The position numbers were made by a program, and so were the translations under genes. The notes beneath the pieces are model-generated. The model did not search any database and was not told the origin of the DNA. It worked only from the letters and a program-made list of their open reading frames with translations. Below, piece after piece: positions 7,894 to 17,616 of a stretch of DNA of 64,000 nucleotides. Source of the DNA: JALORV01 sp963791235. Its GTDB lineage: Bacteria; Pseudomonadota; Gammaproteobacteria; Burkholderiales; Burkholderiaceae_F. Each line of letters starts with the position of its first letter. The first letter of the stretch is position 1. The stretch spans positions 248,001 through 312,000 of the forward strand of contig CAWBRW010000017.1 in the NCBI GenBank assembly GCA_963791235.1. Reading direction: 5' to 3'.

Positions 7894-8604
7894 TCAGTTC
7901 GCCGACGGCATCTCTGCCAGCGCCACCGGTTCGATCACCAGCCCATGATCGGTGCGGTGCATCGGCATGGCGAACCCGAAGCGGTTGGCCGCGGCCGCGT
8001 GGTCGAGGTCGGACACCGGCAGGTGCGGGTAGGCAGCGTCTCCGAAGCGGCGTCCGAAATCCGATTGGCGTACGCGCCGCTCGAAAGCCGTGACGTCGGG
8101 TGACCGTCCCAGCAGGTAAGCCTCGATCAGGTCCGCGCAGGCATGATCCTCGTCGCCGTCGCGGTCGGTCCACAGGCCGGTGATGACAAAGGTGACCGTG
8201 TCGGCGTCGAGGCGATGGATGTAGGCCGCGGTCGCGTGCGCGCACACCAGGCTGCCGGCCAGCACTTCCGAGGCATGGTCGCAGTCAAGCAGGCCGCGCA
8301 CGCCACCGGCGGTGTACTGGATCAGCGTGACACCGGAAAGGTCCAGCCCGCTCACCTGTGATGGCGAATTGCCGAAGTCCAGGCCTTGTACCTGCGCACC
8401 GCCGCCGTGCGCGCCGGTGGTCAGCGAGCGTGGGTAGCGCGACCTGAGATCGTTGATCTCATCGAGCGTGTGCGCGGGTATCACTGCCCGTGCACCGCCG
8501 GCGAACGCATACGCCGCAGTGGTGAAGGAGCGCAGCACGTCGATGACAACGACCACGCCCTCGAGTTCGTGCCCGTGGGCGAGGTCGGACCTCAGGATCT
8601 TCAT
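7894..8604 (-). CDS. 2-phosphosulfolactate phosphatase family protein (ComB-like)
   Basis: 236 residues, full length for the ComB family. Recognisable segments are VVVIDVLRSFTTAAYAF near the N-terminus, LTTGAHGGGAQ, GLDFGNSPSQ and LIQYTAGGVRGLL. Characterised ComB removes phosphate from 2-phosphosulfolactate in methanogen coenzyme M synthesis; bacterial members usually lack that pathway and their substrate is unknown. No other sulfolactate gene is nearby, so only family membership is claimed. It ends 22 bp from the convergent DUF4124 gene and starts 35 bp after the end of the ferredoxin-domain gene on the same strand. Confidence 0.8.
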   Translation of the reverse strand: MKILRSDLAHGHELEGVVVVIDVLRSFTTAAYAFAGGARAVIPAHTLDEINDLRSRYPRSLTTGAHGGGAQVQGLDFGNSPSQVSGLDLSGVTLIQYTAGGVRGLLDCDHASEVLAGSLVCAHATAAYIHRLDADTVTFVITGLWTDRDGDEDHACADLIEAYLLGRSPDVTAFERRVRQSDFGRRFGDAAYPHLPVSDLDHAAAANRFGFAMPMHRTDHGLVIEPVALAEMPSAN

Positions 8605-8638
8605 CGTCGCCGCGGCCGCAGGCTGCGCGGGCTGCGAA

Positions 8639-10864
8639 TCACATGAACGGCTTGGCGCGCTCCAGCAGTTCCTCGAGCCCCGGTTCGTTCGGGTTCTTCG
8701 GCTTGCCCGGATGGATGATCGCCACCTGGCACGCCTCGGCGGCCTCGATCATCTGGCGGTAGGTGCCGGCGTTCACGTCCTTGATGTACGCCTGTTTGTT
8801 CTCGTTGTAACCGAACAGTTTGTCGTTGATGTTCTGGCACTCGTTGCAGCTCGAGCAGCGCGTGGTCTCGATCCACGGTTCATCGGACGGCGGCGGTGCC
8901 GCCTCGGCCACCGCTTCCGCGGCCGACGCGGAAGCCGGCTGGGCGGCCGGCTCGGCCGCGACGCTTGCTGCGCTGGGTGCTGCCGCTGCGGCCGACTGTT
9001 TCAACGCTTCGATGTCCTGCCGTTTCTGCTCTTCCCAGGCCGCCTTCTCGCGTGCCAGCGCCTGCTCGGCGTGCGAGTTATGAATGCCCCCGTGCTCCTG
9101 CAGCCGGTGCCACAGCAGCACGCAACGGCGCGTTGCCTGCACCAGCCGCGAATCGACGATCACGCGATGCAGCCGGTTCGAGCCGTCGACGGCGAGCACG
9201 TACGGAATGCGCTCCGCAGCCTGCCGTTCCGTCAATGCCAGCCAGTCGGCCACCGGCACCATCGCGGAGGTCCAGCGGTCGCGCGGCACGACGGCGAAGT
9301 GGTGGGCATGGCGCCGGTCGCACAGCACGAAGTCGGCATACGTGAAGCTGACCCGCTCCTGCACGCGCTGCAGGTCTTCGTCGGCGAACTCGAACTCCTC
9401 GACCGGCCAGTCCTCCTCCGGATTGCGGTTGTTCTCGAACGAAAACCGCGTCGCCCAGTTGCTGCCGGCGTTGGCGTCGTAGGTGAAGGCCGGGAAGGCG
9501 CGCGATTTCATCGCAGCCGCCGCGGTGAGGTAAGGCGGCAGGTCGCTCGCCTCGACGGGGGAACCGCTGAACAGGCTGAACAGCGCCGGCCCGCGACAGC
9601 TCATGCCGTGACGGACGCGATCGCGCAGCGCATACAGGTTCGAAGCGCGTCGACTGCATGACGAACATGCCGCCGAGTCCCATCGCCGTCGTCGCCAGCC
9701 GTGCGCTGCGGATGCCGAACGCAAAATGGCCCTGGCCGATCGCCGCTTCCTCGAGCAGGTCGGTGTGCTGGACCAGCACCTTCACCGGCATGCCGGCCGA
9801 CAGCATCTCCATCAGGGCCGCGTTCTCCGGCGCATCATTGCGCTCTGGCGGGATGCAGACCAGGTAGTCGGGAAATTGCGCGAGGTCGTCGGCCGTCAGC
9901 GCATGTTCGTCATAGCGCTCGAAGAAGGCGTCGTGATCGGCCTCGACATAGCCGCCGCGTGCCTCGAGTTCCGCCACCGCGATCGCCTTCACGACCTCGA
10001 CCAGCTTCGGCAGGCGCGTGCGATGCGCCTCGATCGCCGTCGCACAGTCGCTGAAGATGAACTCGTAGACCGCTTCCGTTGCGCGCGCCCCTGGGATCGG
10101 GATAGAACGGCTGGCTGCGCAGCACCGACAGCGCCCATTCGATCCGTTGGCGCCGGCTCGCGGGCAGTTCGTCCTTCGGCACGTTGCGCGCGACCAGGCG
10201 CGACATGGCGGAGAAGTCGAACACGTCGTCATGCAGCGCACCGAAGCCGGACTTCAGCGCCTCCGGCTGCTGGCCGGCCTGCGAATGCACGAAGGCCGCA
10301 CGCAGGATGTCCGAGAGCTTGCGTACCAGGTGGTCGACCATCACCCGGAAGTGCGCGGACTTTTCGGCGTGCACGTTCTGCCAGGCGCGCCTCAGGAAGC
10401 GCGCCGTCAGCGCCTTGTCGCAATCCAGCACCTCGCCGTCGATGTCCAGCGACTCGACCGCGCGCCGCAGGATTTCGCGCACGTTGTCGTCGCGACCGGC
10501 GGCCTTGTCGGCGGCCAGCGGCCACAGGTCGGTCAGCAGGCCCGTCGTTCCTCCGGCGACCAGTCCGCGGATCTCGCGTTCGAGCCGGAGCAGTTGCTTG
10601 CGCAGGCGTTCGCCCTCGATGCCGCGCGGCGCGATGTCCGTGATCAGGCCTCCCATCACCGACGACAGCGACTTGACGTACTCGCCGCCCGCATCACCCG
10701 ACAACAGCACGACCGGATAGTCGTAGCGCAGCCTCGGCAAGTCGCGGTAGGCCGCGAGCAGGGCAGGGCGAAACTCCGCCCGAAAGCTCGGCGAGGCCAT
10801 CGCCGGCACGTTTCCCGGTCATGTGGAAGACCGTCTGGTCCTGGAACTTGGCGGCCATGTCCAT
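8639..10864 (-). CDS. Uncharacterised large protein with C-terminal ferredoxin-like domain, last gene of the oxidoreductase cluster (frameshifted)
   Basis: Reconstructed as one 741-codon gene after correcting three extra bases near 10810-10815, 10088-10091 (CCCC run) and 9645-9653. The start is the ATG at 10864 after AGAGG, 30 bp from the korB-1 end. About 600 N-terminal residues (beginning MDMAAKFQDQTVFHMTG) match no family I recognise. An Ala/Pro/Glu-rich linker (about 8890-9000) then leads to a C-terminal 75-residue domain with CSSCNECQ and, further on, EACQVAIIHPG, a four-cysteine pattern for one [4Fe-4S] cluster. Its position suggests it accepts electrons from KorAB-1 or docks it to a partner. 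Decay rather than sequencing error is possible. Confidence 0.7.
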
Positions 10865-10893
10865 GGCGGCGAACCTCTGTAGTTGGTCGACGA

Positions 10894-11880
10894 TCAGGCG
10901 GCGCGCTGCTCGAGCACTTCGTCCGGCCAGATCGTGAACTTGTCGAATTCCTTGTTGAGCCCCGCGCGGATCGCTTCCGCGGTACGGGGCTGCCCGGCAC
11001 CGCGCAGATCGTCGTAGCAGGGCACGCTCGGGTCGTGGTACAGGATGCCGACCGGAATCGGATCCGTCGACGACGCGATCTCGCGTGCCTGGTGGATGTT
11101 CAGCGGGTCGTGCTCGCGCTGGTTCTTGTAGATCCGGCTCGTTTCGGCGCTGGCCTGGAGGCCATTTTCGTGCGTCAGCAGCAGCGTCTTGCCCGGGTCG
11201 TGCAGCCACGGCTCGAACGCCTTGGGCAGCCACTCGGGGCAGCGCTGGATGATGCGTACGAACGAAAAGCCGCGATGCTTGAAGGCCTTGGCGATGATGT
11301 CGTAGAGCAGTTCCGGGATCCAGTCCACACCCTGCGCCACGAACGAGGCGTTCTGCACACCCAGCGTCACGGAGAGCGGATTCAGCGGTTCGAGCAAACT
11401 GCCGCGCGGCGTCGTGTTGCTCTTGAACCCGACTGGGGACGTCGGCGAGGCCTGCTTCTTGGTGAGCCCATAGACCTGGTTGTCGTGCAGGATCACCGTC
11501 AGGTTCATGTTGTAGCGAATGGCGTGGATCCAGTGTGCCGCGCCGATGCTGCAGCAGTCGCCGTCGCCGGTGTTGACGAAGACGTTCAGGTCCGGCCGGG
11601 CCATCTTCACGCCTTCGGCGAGAGGGAAAGCGCGCCCGTGGATTCCGTGGAAGCCATAGGTCTTCATGTAGTGCGGGAAGCGGCTCGAGCAACCAATACC
11701 GGACACGAACACGGTGCGCTCGGGTGCGAGGTTCTCGTCACGGCACAGGCGCTGCACCGCCGCGAGGATCGCGTTGTCACCGCAACCGCTGCACCAGCGC
11801 GGCACGCCGCCCTGGTAGTCCTCGAGTTCGTGGCGTTCCTCGTGCAGCTTGATGATGCATTGACTGAGTGCAGAGCCCAT
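10894..11880 (-). CDS. korB: 2-oxoacid:acceptor oxidoreductase, beta subunit (set 1)
   Basis: 328 residues, intact. The thiamine-diphosphate subunit of a CoA-acylating 2-oxoacid oxidoreductase. PRWCSGCGDNAILAA near residue 28 gives the CxxC of the Fe-S site, and VNTGDGDCCSIGAAHWIHA is the ThDP/Mg motif, followed by LTVILHDNQVYGLTKKQ. The start at 11880 follows GGAAAG, and 23 bp separate it from korA. By context (sdh, gltA, sucAB) 2-oxoglutarate is the likely substrate, but the sequence alone does not exclude pyruvate or another 2-oxoacid. Confidence 0.9.
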   Translation of the reverse strand: MGSALSQCIIKLHEERHELEDYQGGVPRWCSGCGDNAILAAVQRLCRDENLAPERTVFVSGIGCSSRFPHYMKTYGFHGIHGRAFPLAEGVKMARPDLNVFVNTGDGDCCSIGAAHWIHAIRYNMNLTVILHDNQVYGLTKKQASPTSPVGFKSNTTPRGSLLEPLNPLSVTLGVQNASFVAQGVDWIPELLYDIIAKAFKHRGFSFVRIIQRCPEWLPKAFEPWLHDPGKTLLLTHENGLQASAETSRIYKNQREHDPLNIHQAREIASSTDPIPVGILYHDPSVPCYDDLRGAGQPRTAEAIRAGLNKEFDKFTIWPDEVLEQRAA

Positions 11881-11903
11881 CGTTTGCTTTCCTTCGCTTC
11901 GTT

Positions 11904-13796
11904 CTATTCGGCCAGCTTGGCGCGGATGGCATCGACCACCATGCCCGGTTTGATCGGCTGGCCACGCGCTTCGGTCCAGCAGTCGACGTCGACCAGCGCG
12001 CGCGACCTCAGCATCATCGCCAGCGGCGCGTAGCGGCGATTCTCTTCGTCGATGAGTTCATCTTCCTTCGGACGATCGGCCCAGGTGCCTTCGACCGTCA
12101 TCACCTTCCTGAAGCGCTTCAGGATGCCCGTGATGCCCGAGGGCATAGGCTGCACGAAACGAATCTGCAGCGCCGAGACCTTCAGGCCTTCGTCGCGCAC
12201 GCGCTGCACGGCCTCCTCGATGATGCCCTGCGTGCTGCCCCAGCCGACGACCAGCAGGTCGCCCTCGGGGTCACCGTATACCGCGGGTGTCTTCAGCGTC
12301 TTCTGCAGCGCCGCCAACTTCAGGCTGCGGGCGCGCAGGCCTTCCTCGTTGATCGCCGGGTCGTACGCCACCTTGCTGGCCCGGTCGTGCGCCAGGCCGG
12401 TCACCGTGTGCATGCCGTTCGGCTGACCGGGCGAGAAACGGCGTGCGATACCGGTGATCTTGTCCCAGTCGTAGGGCTTGGCGCCCTCGGGCAGTGGTGA
12501 CTGGTCGATTGGCGGCGCGAGCCAGTCTTCGGAAAAATTCGGCCGTGCGAATGGCTGCTGCGCCGTGGCCAGGCTCGCGTCCGTCAGCACCACGACCACC
12601 ATGTTGAAGGTCTCGGCGATCTTGCGCGCCGAAATCATCGAGTAGAAGCAGTCCTCGATGCTGGTGACCGCGATCACGACCTTCGGCGCGTCGCCGTGAC
12701 TGCCGTAAATGGCCGTCAGCATGTCAGCCTGCTCGACCTTGGTCGGCTGCCCGGTGCTGGGGCCGCCACGCTGGACGTTGACGACAACCAGCGGGATTTC
12801 GGCCATGACTGCCAGGCCGATGCCTTCCTGCTTCAGCGAATACCCCGGCCCCGAGGTGATCGTCACGGCGCAGCGACCGGCGTAGGACGCGCCGATCGCG
12901 AATGCGCAGGCCGCGATCTCGTCTTCGGCCTGGTGCACGATGCCGCCGACCCGCTCGAAGCATTCCGACAGGTAGTGCGACGCCGAGGTTGCCGGCGTGA
13001 TCGGGTACATCGCGCAGATGTCCATGCCTGACGCGAGCACGCCGAGCGCGATCGCCGTGTTGCCGTTGACGACGATCTGCGGGACGTTCGACTTCTCGGC
13101 GGGGATCTCGTACTTGAAATCGAGGTTGACTTCACCCCAGGCGAAGCCGGCTTCCATCAGACGCACATTGGAGTCGATGACCTTCTGGTCCTTCTTGCCG
13201 AAGGTCAGCGCGATCTGGTCGCGTGCGAGCTGCAGGTCGAAGCTGTAGATGCTGCAGAGCACGCCCAGCACGAACATGTTCTTGCCGCGGCGCGGATCAC
13301 TCATCAGAGCGCGACATTCCTTCTCCAGCGGCAGGTAGATGACGCGGAAGCCGGCGTCCTTGAGTGCCGCCAGCGTCTCGTCGAACGACTTGACGATCAC
13401 CGGGTCACGGTGCTCGGCCCACATGTTCTCGAGCAGAATCGTCGCGCCCGGCTTCAGTTCGCCGGCGCGCACACGACCGAGCAGCACCTGCTCGTTGAAC
13501 GCGACCACGAGGTCGGTCTCGTCGCCGCCGTTGGTGACCTGCTTGGAGCCCATGCGGATGCGGATGCCACTGGCACCTGCGATGCTGCGTGCCGGCGGCT
13601 GGATCTCGGCCGGGATGATCTCGACGGTCCAGATGCCGTTGCCGCTGCGCGCGGCGATCGACGCCAGCGCCTGGCCGCAGCGCTGTGCGCCTTCACCGGA
13701 GTCGCTGATGACCTCGACGATGTGCTCGGGCAGCTTCACGGCCGGCTTGGTTCCGCCCTTTCCCTTGGCTGCAGGGCGTTCCAGGACTGCACTCAT
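11904..13796 (-). CDS. korA: 2-oxoacid:acceptor oxidoreductase, fused gamma-alpha subunit (set 1)
   Basis: 630 residues, intact. Residues about 25-210 are the gamma domain (VISDSGEGAQRCGQALA, GATILLENMWAEHRDP). The alpha domain begins near 240 with MDICAMYPITPATSASHYL, then EDEIAACAFAIGASYAG, TSGPGYSLKQEGIGLA and VVNVQRGGPSTGQPTKVEQ, the classic pyrimidine-binding motifs. The C-terminal domain runs to 630. The start at 13796 follows AAGGA. It is paired with korB-1 just downstream and preceded by the NfnB-like gene. Confidence 0.92.
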   Translation of the reverse strand: MSAVLERPAAKGKGGTKPAVKLPEHIVEVISDSGEGAQRCGQALASIAARSGNGIWTVEIIPAEIQPPARSIAGASGIRIRMGSKQVTNGGDETDLVVAFNEQVLLGRVRAGELKPGATILLENMWAEHRDPVIVKSFDETLAALKDAGFRVIYLPLEKECRALMSDPRRGKNMFVLGVLCSIYSFDLQLARDQIALTFGKKDQKVIDSNVRLMEAGFAWGEVNLDFKYEIPAEKSNVPQIVVNGNTAIALGVLASGMDICAMYPITPATSASHYLSECFERVGGIVHQAEDEIAACAFAIGASYAGRCAVTITSGPGYSLKQEGIGLAVMAEIPLVVVNVQRGGPSTGQPTKVEQADMLTAIYGSHGDAPKVVIAVTSIEDCFYSMISARKIAETFNMVVVVLTDASLATAQQPFARPNFSEDWLAPPIDQSPLPEGAKPYDWDKITGIARRFSPGQPNGMHTVTGLAHDRASKVAYDPAINEEGLRARSLKLAALQKTLKTPAVYGDPEGDLLVVGWGSTQGIIEEAVQRVRDEGLKVSALQIRFVQPMPSGITGILKRFRKVMTVEGTWADRPKEDELIDEENRRYAPLAMMLRSRALVDVDCWTEARGQPIKPGMVVDAIRAKLAE

Positions 13797-13838
13797 ACGG
13801 GTTCCTTGTGTGTCATGTCTGTGCTGCGTCGCTGGCGT

Positions 13839-15348
13839 CTAGCGGGCGACGCGGATCTGCGCGAAGCCGTGCTCCTCGCGTGGGATGCCGAACAACGACC
13901 CGCTCGCGCCGGTGTCGTACACGGCATCGCTGTCGCGCAGGCCGAGATAGGCCTTCATGCTGCGAGCCGCCTTGCGGCCCGCGCCCATCGCCTGGATGAC
14001 CGTCGCGGCGCCGGTGACGATGTCGCCGCCGGCGTAGACACCGGCAATCGAAGTCGCGAGGTTGTCGTCGGTGCCGATGTAGCCCCACTTGTTGAGCTTG
14101 AGCTTCGCCGTCTGGCCCGAGGATCGGGTTGGCATTGGTGCCGATCGCGAACACCACCATGTCGGTCACGAACTCGAACTCGCTGCCCGGCACGACGACC
14201 GGGACGGCGGCGCCCGGATTCATCCGGCTCGCCGAGTTCCATTTTCACGCAGCGCAGCGCGCGCACGTTGTTGTTCTTGTCGCCGAGGATCTCGACCGGG
14301 CTGGTGAGCCAGTTGAAGTCCACGCCCTCCTGCTCGGCGTGGTGGATCTCCTCGACGCGCGCCGGCGCTTCCTTCTTCGAACGGCGGTAGATGCAGTGCA
14401 CGGAGTCGGCGCCCAGTCTCAGCGAGACCCGCAGTGCATCCATTGCCGTGTTGCCGGCGCCGATGACGGCGACATGCTTGCCCGGCTGCAGCGGCGTGTC
14501 GAAGTTGGGAAAATCGCGCGCCCGCATCAGGTTGCAGCGCGTGAGCAGTTCGTTGGCCGACAGCACGCCGTTCAGCGATTCGCCGGGGATGCCCATGAAG
14601 CTCGGATAGCCGGCGCCGGTGCCGATGAAGACCGCGTGGAAACCCCATCTCGGTCACCATCTGCTCGATCGTGAAGAGCCGGCCGACCAGCGTGTTGCAT
14701 TCGAAGCGCACGCCGAGGTTGCGGAGCTTCTCGATCTCGGCGTCGATGACGGTGTTGGGCAGCCGGAAGTCCGGGATGCCGTACTTCAGCACGCCGCCGG
14801 GCGTGTGGAACGCCTCGTAGACGATGACTTCGCAGCCGGCCTTCGCCATGTCGGCGGCGCACGCCATGCCGGCCGGACCTGCGCCGACGATGCCGACCTT
14901 GTAGCCGGAGGGCTCGATGTAGGGCACGTTCTCCCAGCCCTCGGCGATCGCCATGTCGCCGACGAAGCGCTCGAGCCGGCCGATCGCCACCGGCTCCAGG
15001 AGTCTCGCCGACCGTGCACACGCCTTCGCACTGGTTTTCCTGCGGGCACACGCGACCGCAGACCGACGGCAGCAGGTTGGTGTCGGTGATGATGTCGTAG
15101 GCACCGTTGTAGTGCTTCTCGCTGATCTTCTTGATGAACGCCGGGATGTCGATGCCGACCGGGCAGCCGCGCACGCACGGCTCGTCCGGACACTGCAGGC
15201 AGCGCTCCGCTTCGACCAGCGCATCCTCGAGCCGGTAGCCGCAGGCGACCTCCTCGAAGTTGCGGGCCCGCACCTGCGGGTCCTGCTCCGGCATCGGCGT
15301 CCGCTCCTGCGGAATCGTGCGGATGGTCTTCTTCTTTGCGGTGGCCAT
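13839..15348 (-). CDS. NfnB/glutamate-synthase-small-subunit-like FAD and Fe-S oxidoreductase (frameshifted)
   Basis: Transfers electrons between NAD(P)H and Fe-S/flavin partners. Four extra bases (at 14996-15003, 14640-14642, 14201-14203, 14116-14118) break it; removed, they give 502 codons. Domains in order: N-terminal cysteine region (ERCLQCPDEPCVRGCPVG, SVCGRVCPQENQCEGVC), FAD loop VGIVGAGPAGMACAADMA, pyridine-nucleotide loop VAVIGAGNTAMDALRV, and C-terminal IAGVYAGGDIVTGAATVIQA. The start at 15348 follows GGAGACGATCCC, 17 bp after the NfnA-like gene. This pairing is known in NfnAB and sulfide dehydrogenase SudAB; here it probably links KOR-derived electrons to NADP. Confidence 0.85.
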
Positions 15349-15365
15349 GGGATCGTCTCCTCGGC

Positions 15366-16317
15366 TCAGCCGTCGGTGCTGGGCTGAATGTCGATCGGGA
15401 TCTCGGCCTCGGCGCCGAGTACGGCGGTCTTCAGGTCGACGACCTTGTCGGCGCGGATGCGGCAGGTCTCCTGCCAGCGCTCCATCGCATCGTGCTCGGC
15501 GCGCTTGTAGCGCACCAGGCGCGCCATCAGGTCGTCGAAGTCGACCTGGTGGCCGTCGAAGTCCGGACCGTCGACGCAGGCGAACTTGACCTGATCGCCG
15601 ACCTTGACGCGGCAGCCGCCGCACATGCCGGTGCCGTCGACCATCACCGGATTCAGGCTCACCATCGTCTTGATGCCGTGCGCGCGCGTGGCCTCGGAGC
15701 AGCCCTTCATCATGATCGGCGGGCCGATCGCGACGACCTCGTCGATGTCCGAGTGCTTCGCGACGGCCTGCTTGATGCCTTCGGTGACGAGTCCCTTGAT
15801 ACCGGCCGAGCCGTCGTCGGTGCAGATGATCAGTTCGTCGCATACCGCGGCGAACTTGTCGCGCCAGAACATCAGTTCCTTGTTGCGGAAGCCGATGACG
15901 CCGATGACGTAGGCGCCGCTTTCCTTGTAGGCGCGGGCCTGCGGGTAGACCGGCGCGACGCCGAGGCCGCCGCCGACGCAGATGACCTTCTTGCGCGGCT
16001 GCCGATGTGGCTCGGGAATGCCCATCGGACCGACCATCGCAAAGAGCGAATCGCCGACCTTGCAGGTTGGCCTGCATTTCCTTGGTGGTCTTGCCGACGG
16101 CCTGGATCACCAGCGTGATCGTGCCGCGCTCGCGGTCGAAGTCGGCGATCGTCAGCGGAATGCGCTCGCCGTGCTCGGCTCCATCACGATGACGAACTGC
16201 CCGGGCTTCGCGGCCTTCGCCATCATCGGGTGCGCCACCTCCAGCATGTAGGTGACGTCCGAGTAATCCTCGCGCGCGACGATCCGGAAACCGGATCCCT
16301 CGTTCGGCCTGCGCCAT
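15366..16317 (-). CDS. NfnA/SudB-like ferredoxin-NADP reductase subunit (frameshifted)
   Basis: Partner of the NfnB-like protein. Indels at 16297-16299 (extra base), 16178-16183 (missing base) and 16064-16066 (extra base) net to 317 codons. After correction the order is: FAD-binding barrel with GQFVIV and ERIPLTIADFD; NAD-binding part with VICVGGGLGVAPVYPQARA; and a C-terminal [2Fe-2S] site in GMCGGCRVKVGDQVKFACVDG. The start at 16317 has a strong GGAGGAG. In NfnAB this subunit binds NAD(H). Whether true electron bifurcation occurs here cannot be read from sequence. Confidence 0.85.
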
Positions 16318-16553
16318 GGTGTGTCTCCTCCTGCGCTGCCGGTGATCCCGTGCGCTCGTCTGCGCGGGTCGTCGGCGGGAAGTGAGGCAAGCGGCCTCAC
16401 GTAGTCCGCAGCATTCGCCTTGTCTAGGTCAGGGGCATTGATCTGGGGCAACCGACCCGAACTCGGACCCTTATTAGCGACCGTCCCCGCGCAGGGGACT
16501 CTCGTGTCGTCGGCGCGGAGCCTGGGCAGCGTCGCGCCGGCGTGGGGGCGGGG
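16318..16553. other. Intergenic gap with two hairpins between korB-2 and the NfnA-like gene
   Basis: Two perfect inverted repeats: GTGAGGC/GCCTCAC at 16382-16388 and 16394-16400, and GTCCCC/GGGGAC at 16483-16488 and 16494-16499. Neither has a T-run on the minus strand, so neither is a textbook terminator. The 236-bp gap is the longest in the cluster and may divide it into two transcription units. Confidence 0.5.
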
Positions 16554-17609
16554 TCAGCTCAGTTCGGCATTCAGTGCCGCAAGCGCGGCGGCGCCGGGGC
16601 AGAGATCCGGTTCGGTCAGTCGGTTCAGCGGTGTCGCGACGGTGTTCAGGTGGTCGTGCAGGTCGTCGCCGGCGGGTCGACGTACAGCAGCCCCGTGACG
16701 ATCTCGCCGCGGTCCTGGTGCGTATAGATGTGGCTGATCGCGGCCAGCCGGTCGCCGGGGTCGTAGCCGTCGTGCAGCTTGCGCAGCCGCAGCAGGCTGC
16801 CGTCGTGCTGCGTGATCTCGATCACCTCGCCCGGGTTCGTAGGCGGCGCTGATGGCGTCGCGGCGGGGCATGAAGTCGAGGCGATTGACCGCGTCGTTGT
16901 GTTCGCGCACGTAGTCGTAGCTGCGCGTGCTGCCGGCATGATTGTTGAAGGCGACGCAGGGACTGAGGATGTCGAGCAGTCGCCGTGCCGCGGTGATGCA
17001 GCGCGCCCTTGATCAGCGGCACCAGCTGGTCCTTGTCGCCGGAAAAGCTGCGCGCGACATAGGTGATGCCGAGCTGGATCGCCAGCGACACGAGGTCGAT
17101 GGCCGCATCGCGGTTGACGGCGCCGCGCTTGGATTTCGAGCCTTTGTCTGCGGTGGCGGAGAACTGTCCCTTGGTGAGGCCGTAGACGCCGTTGTTCTCG
17201 ACGATGTAGGTCATGTTGACGCCGCGCCGGACCATGTGGGCGAACTGGCCGAGCCCGATCGAGGCGGAATCGCCGTCCCCGGAGACGCCCAGGTAGATGA
17301 GGTCGCGGTTGGCGAGATTGGCTCCGGTCAGCACTGAAGGCATGCGTCCGTGCACCGAGTTGAAGCCGTGCGAATTGCCGAGAAAGTAGTCGGGCGTCTT
17401 GGACGAGCAGCCGATGCCCGAGAGCTTGGCCACACGGTGCGGCTCGATCTCAAGCTCCCAGCACGCCTGGATGATCGCGGCCGAGATCGAGTCGTGGCCA
17501 CAGCCGGCACACAGCGTCGAGATCTTGCCTTCGTAGTCGCGTCGCGTGTAGCCGAGCCGGTTGGCGGCAGCGTCGGGTGATGCAGTGCGGGCTTGGCGAG
17601 GTAGGTCAT
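16554..17609 (-). CDS. korB: 2-oxoacid:acceptor oxidoreductase, beta subunit (set 2, frameshifted)
   Basis: Second ThDP-binding beta subunit. Four indels (missing base 17575-17577, extra 16979-16985, extra 16830-16832, missing 16674-16676) cancel out, giving 352 codons. Corrected motifs: an N-terminal CxGCGH site near 17500, AKLSGIGCSSKTPDYF, YLGVSGDGDSASIGLGQF (ThDP/Mg) and MTYIVENNGVYGLTKGQF. It differs clearly from set 1. It starts 7 bp after korA-2. The C-terminus is rich in Asp and Leu and ends AALNAELS. Confidence 0.85.
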
Positions 17610-17616
17610 GGCTGCC

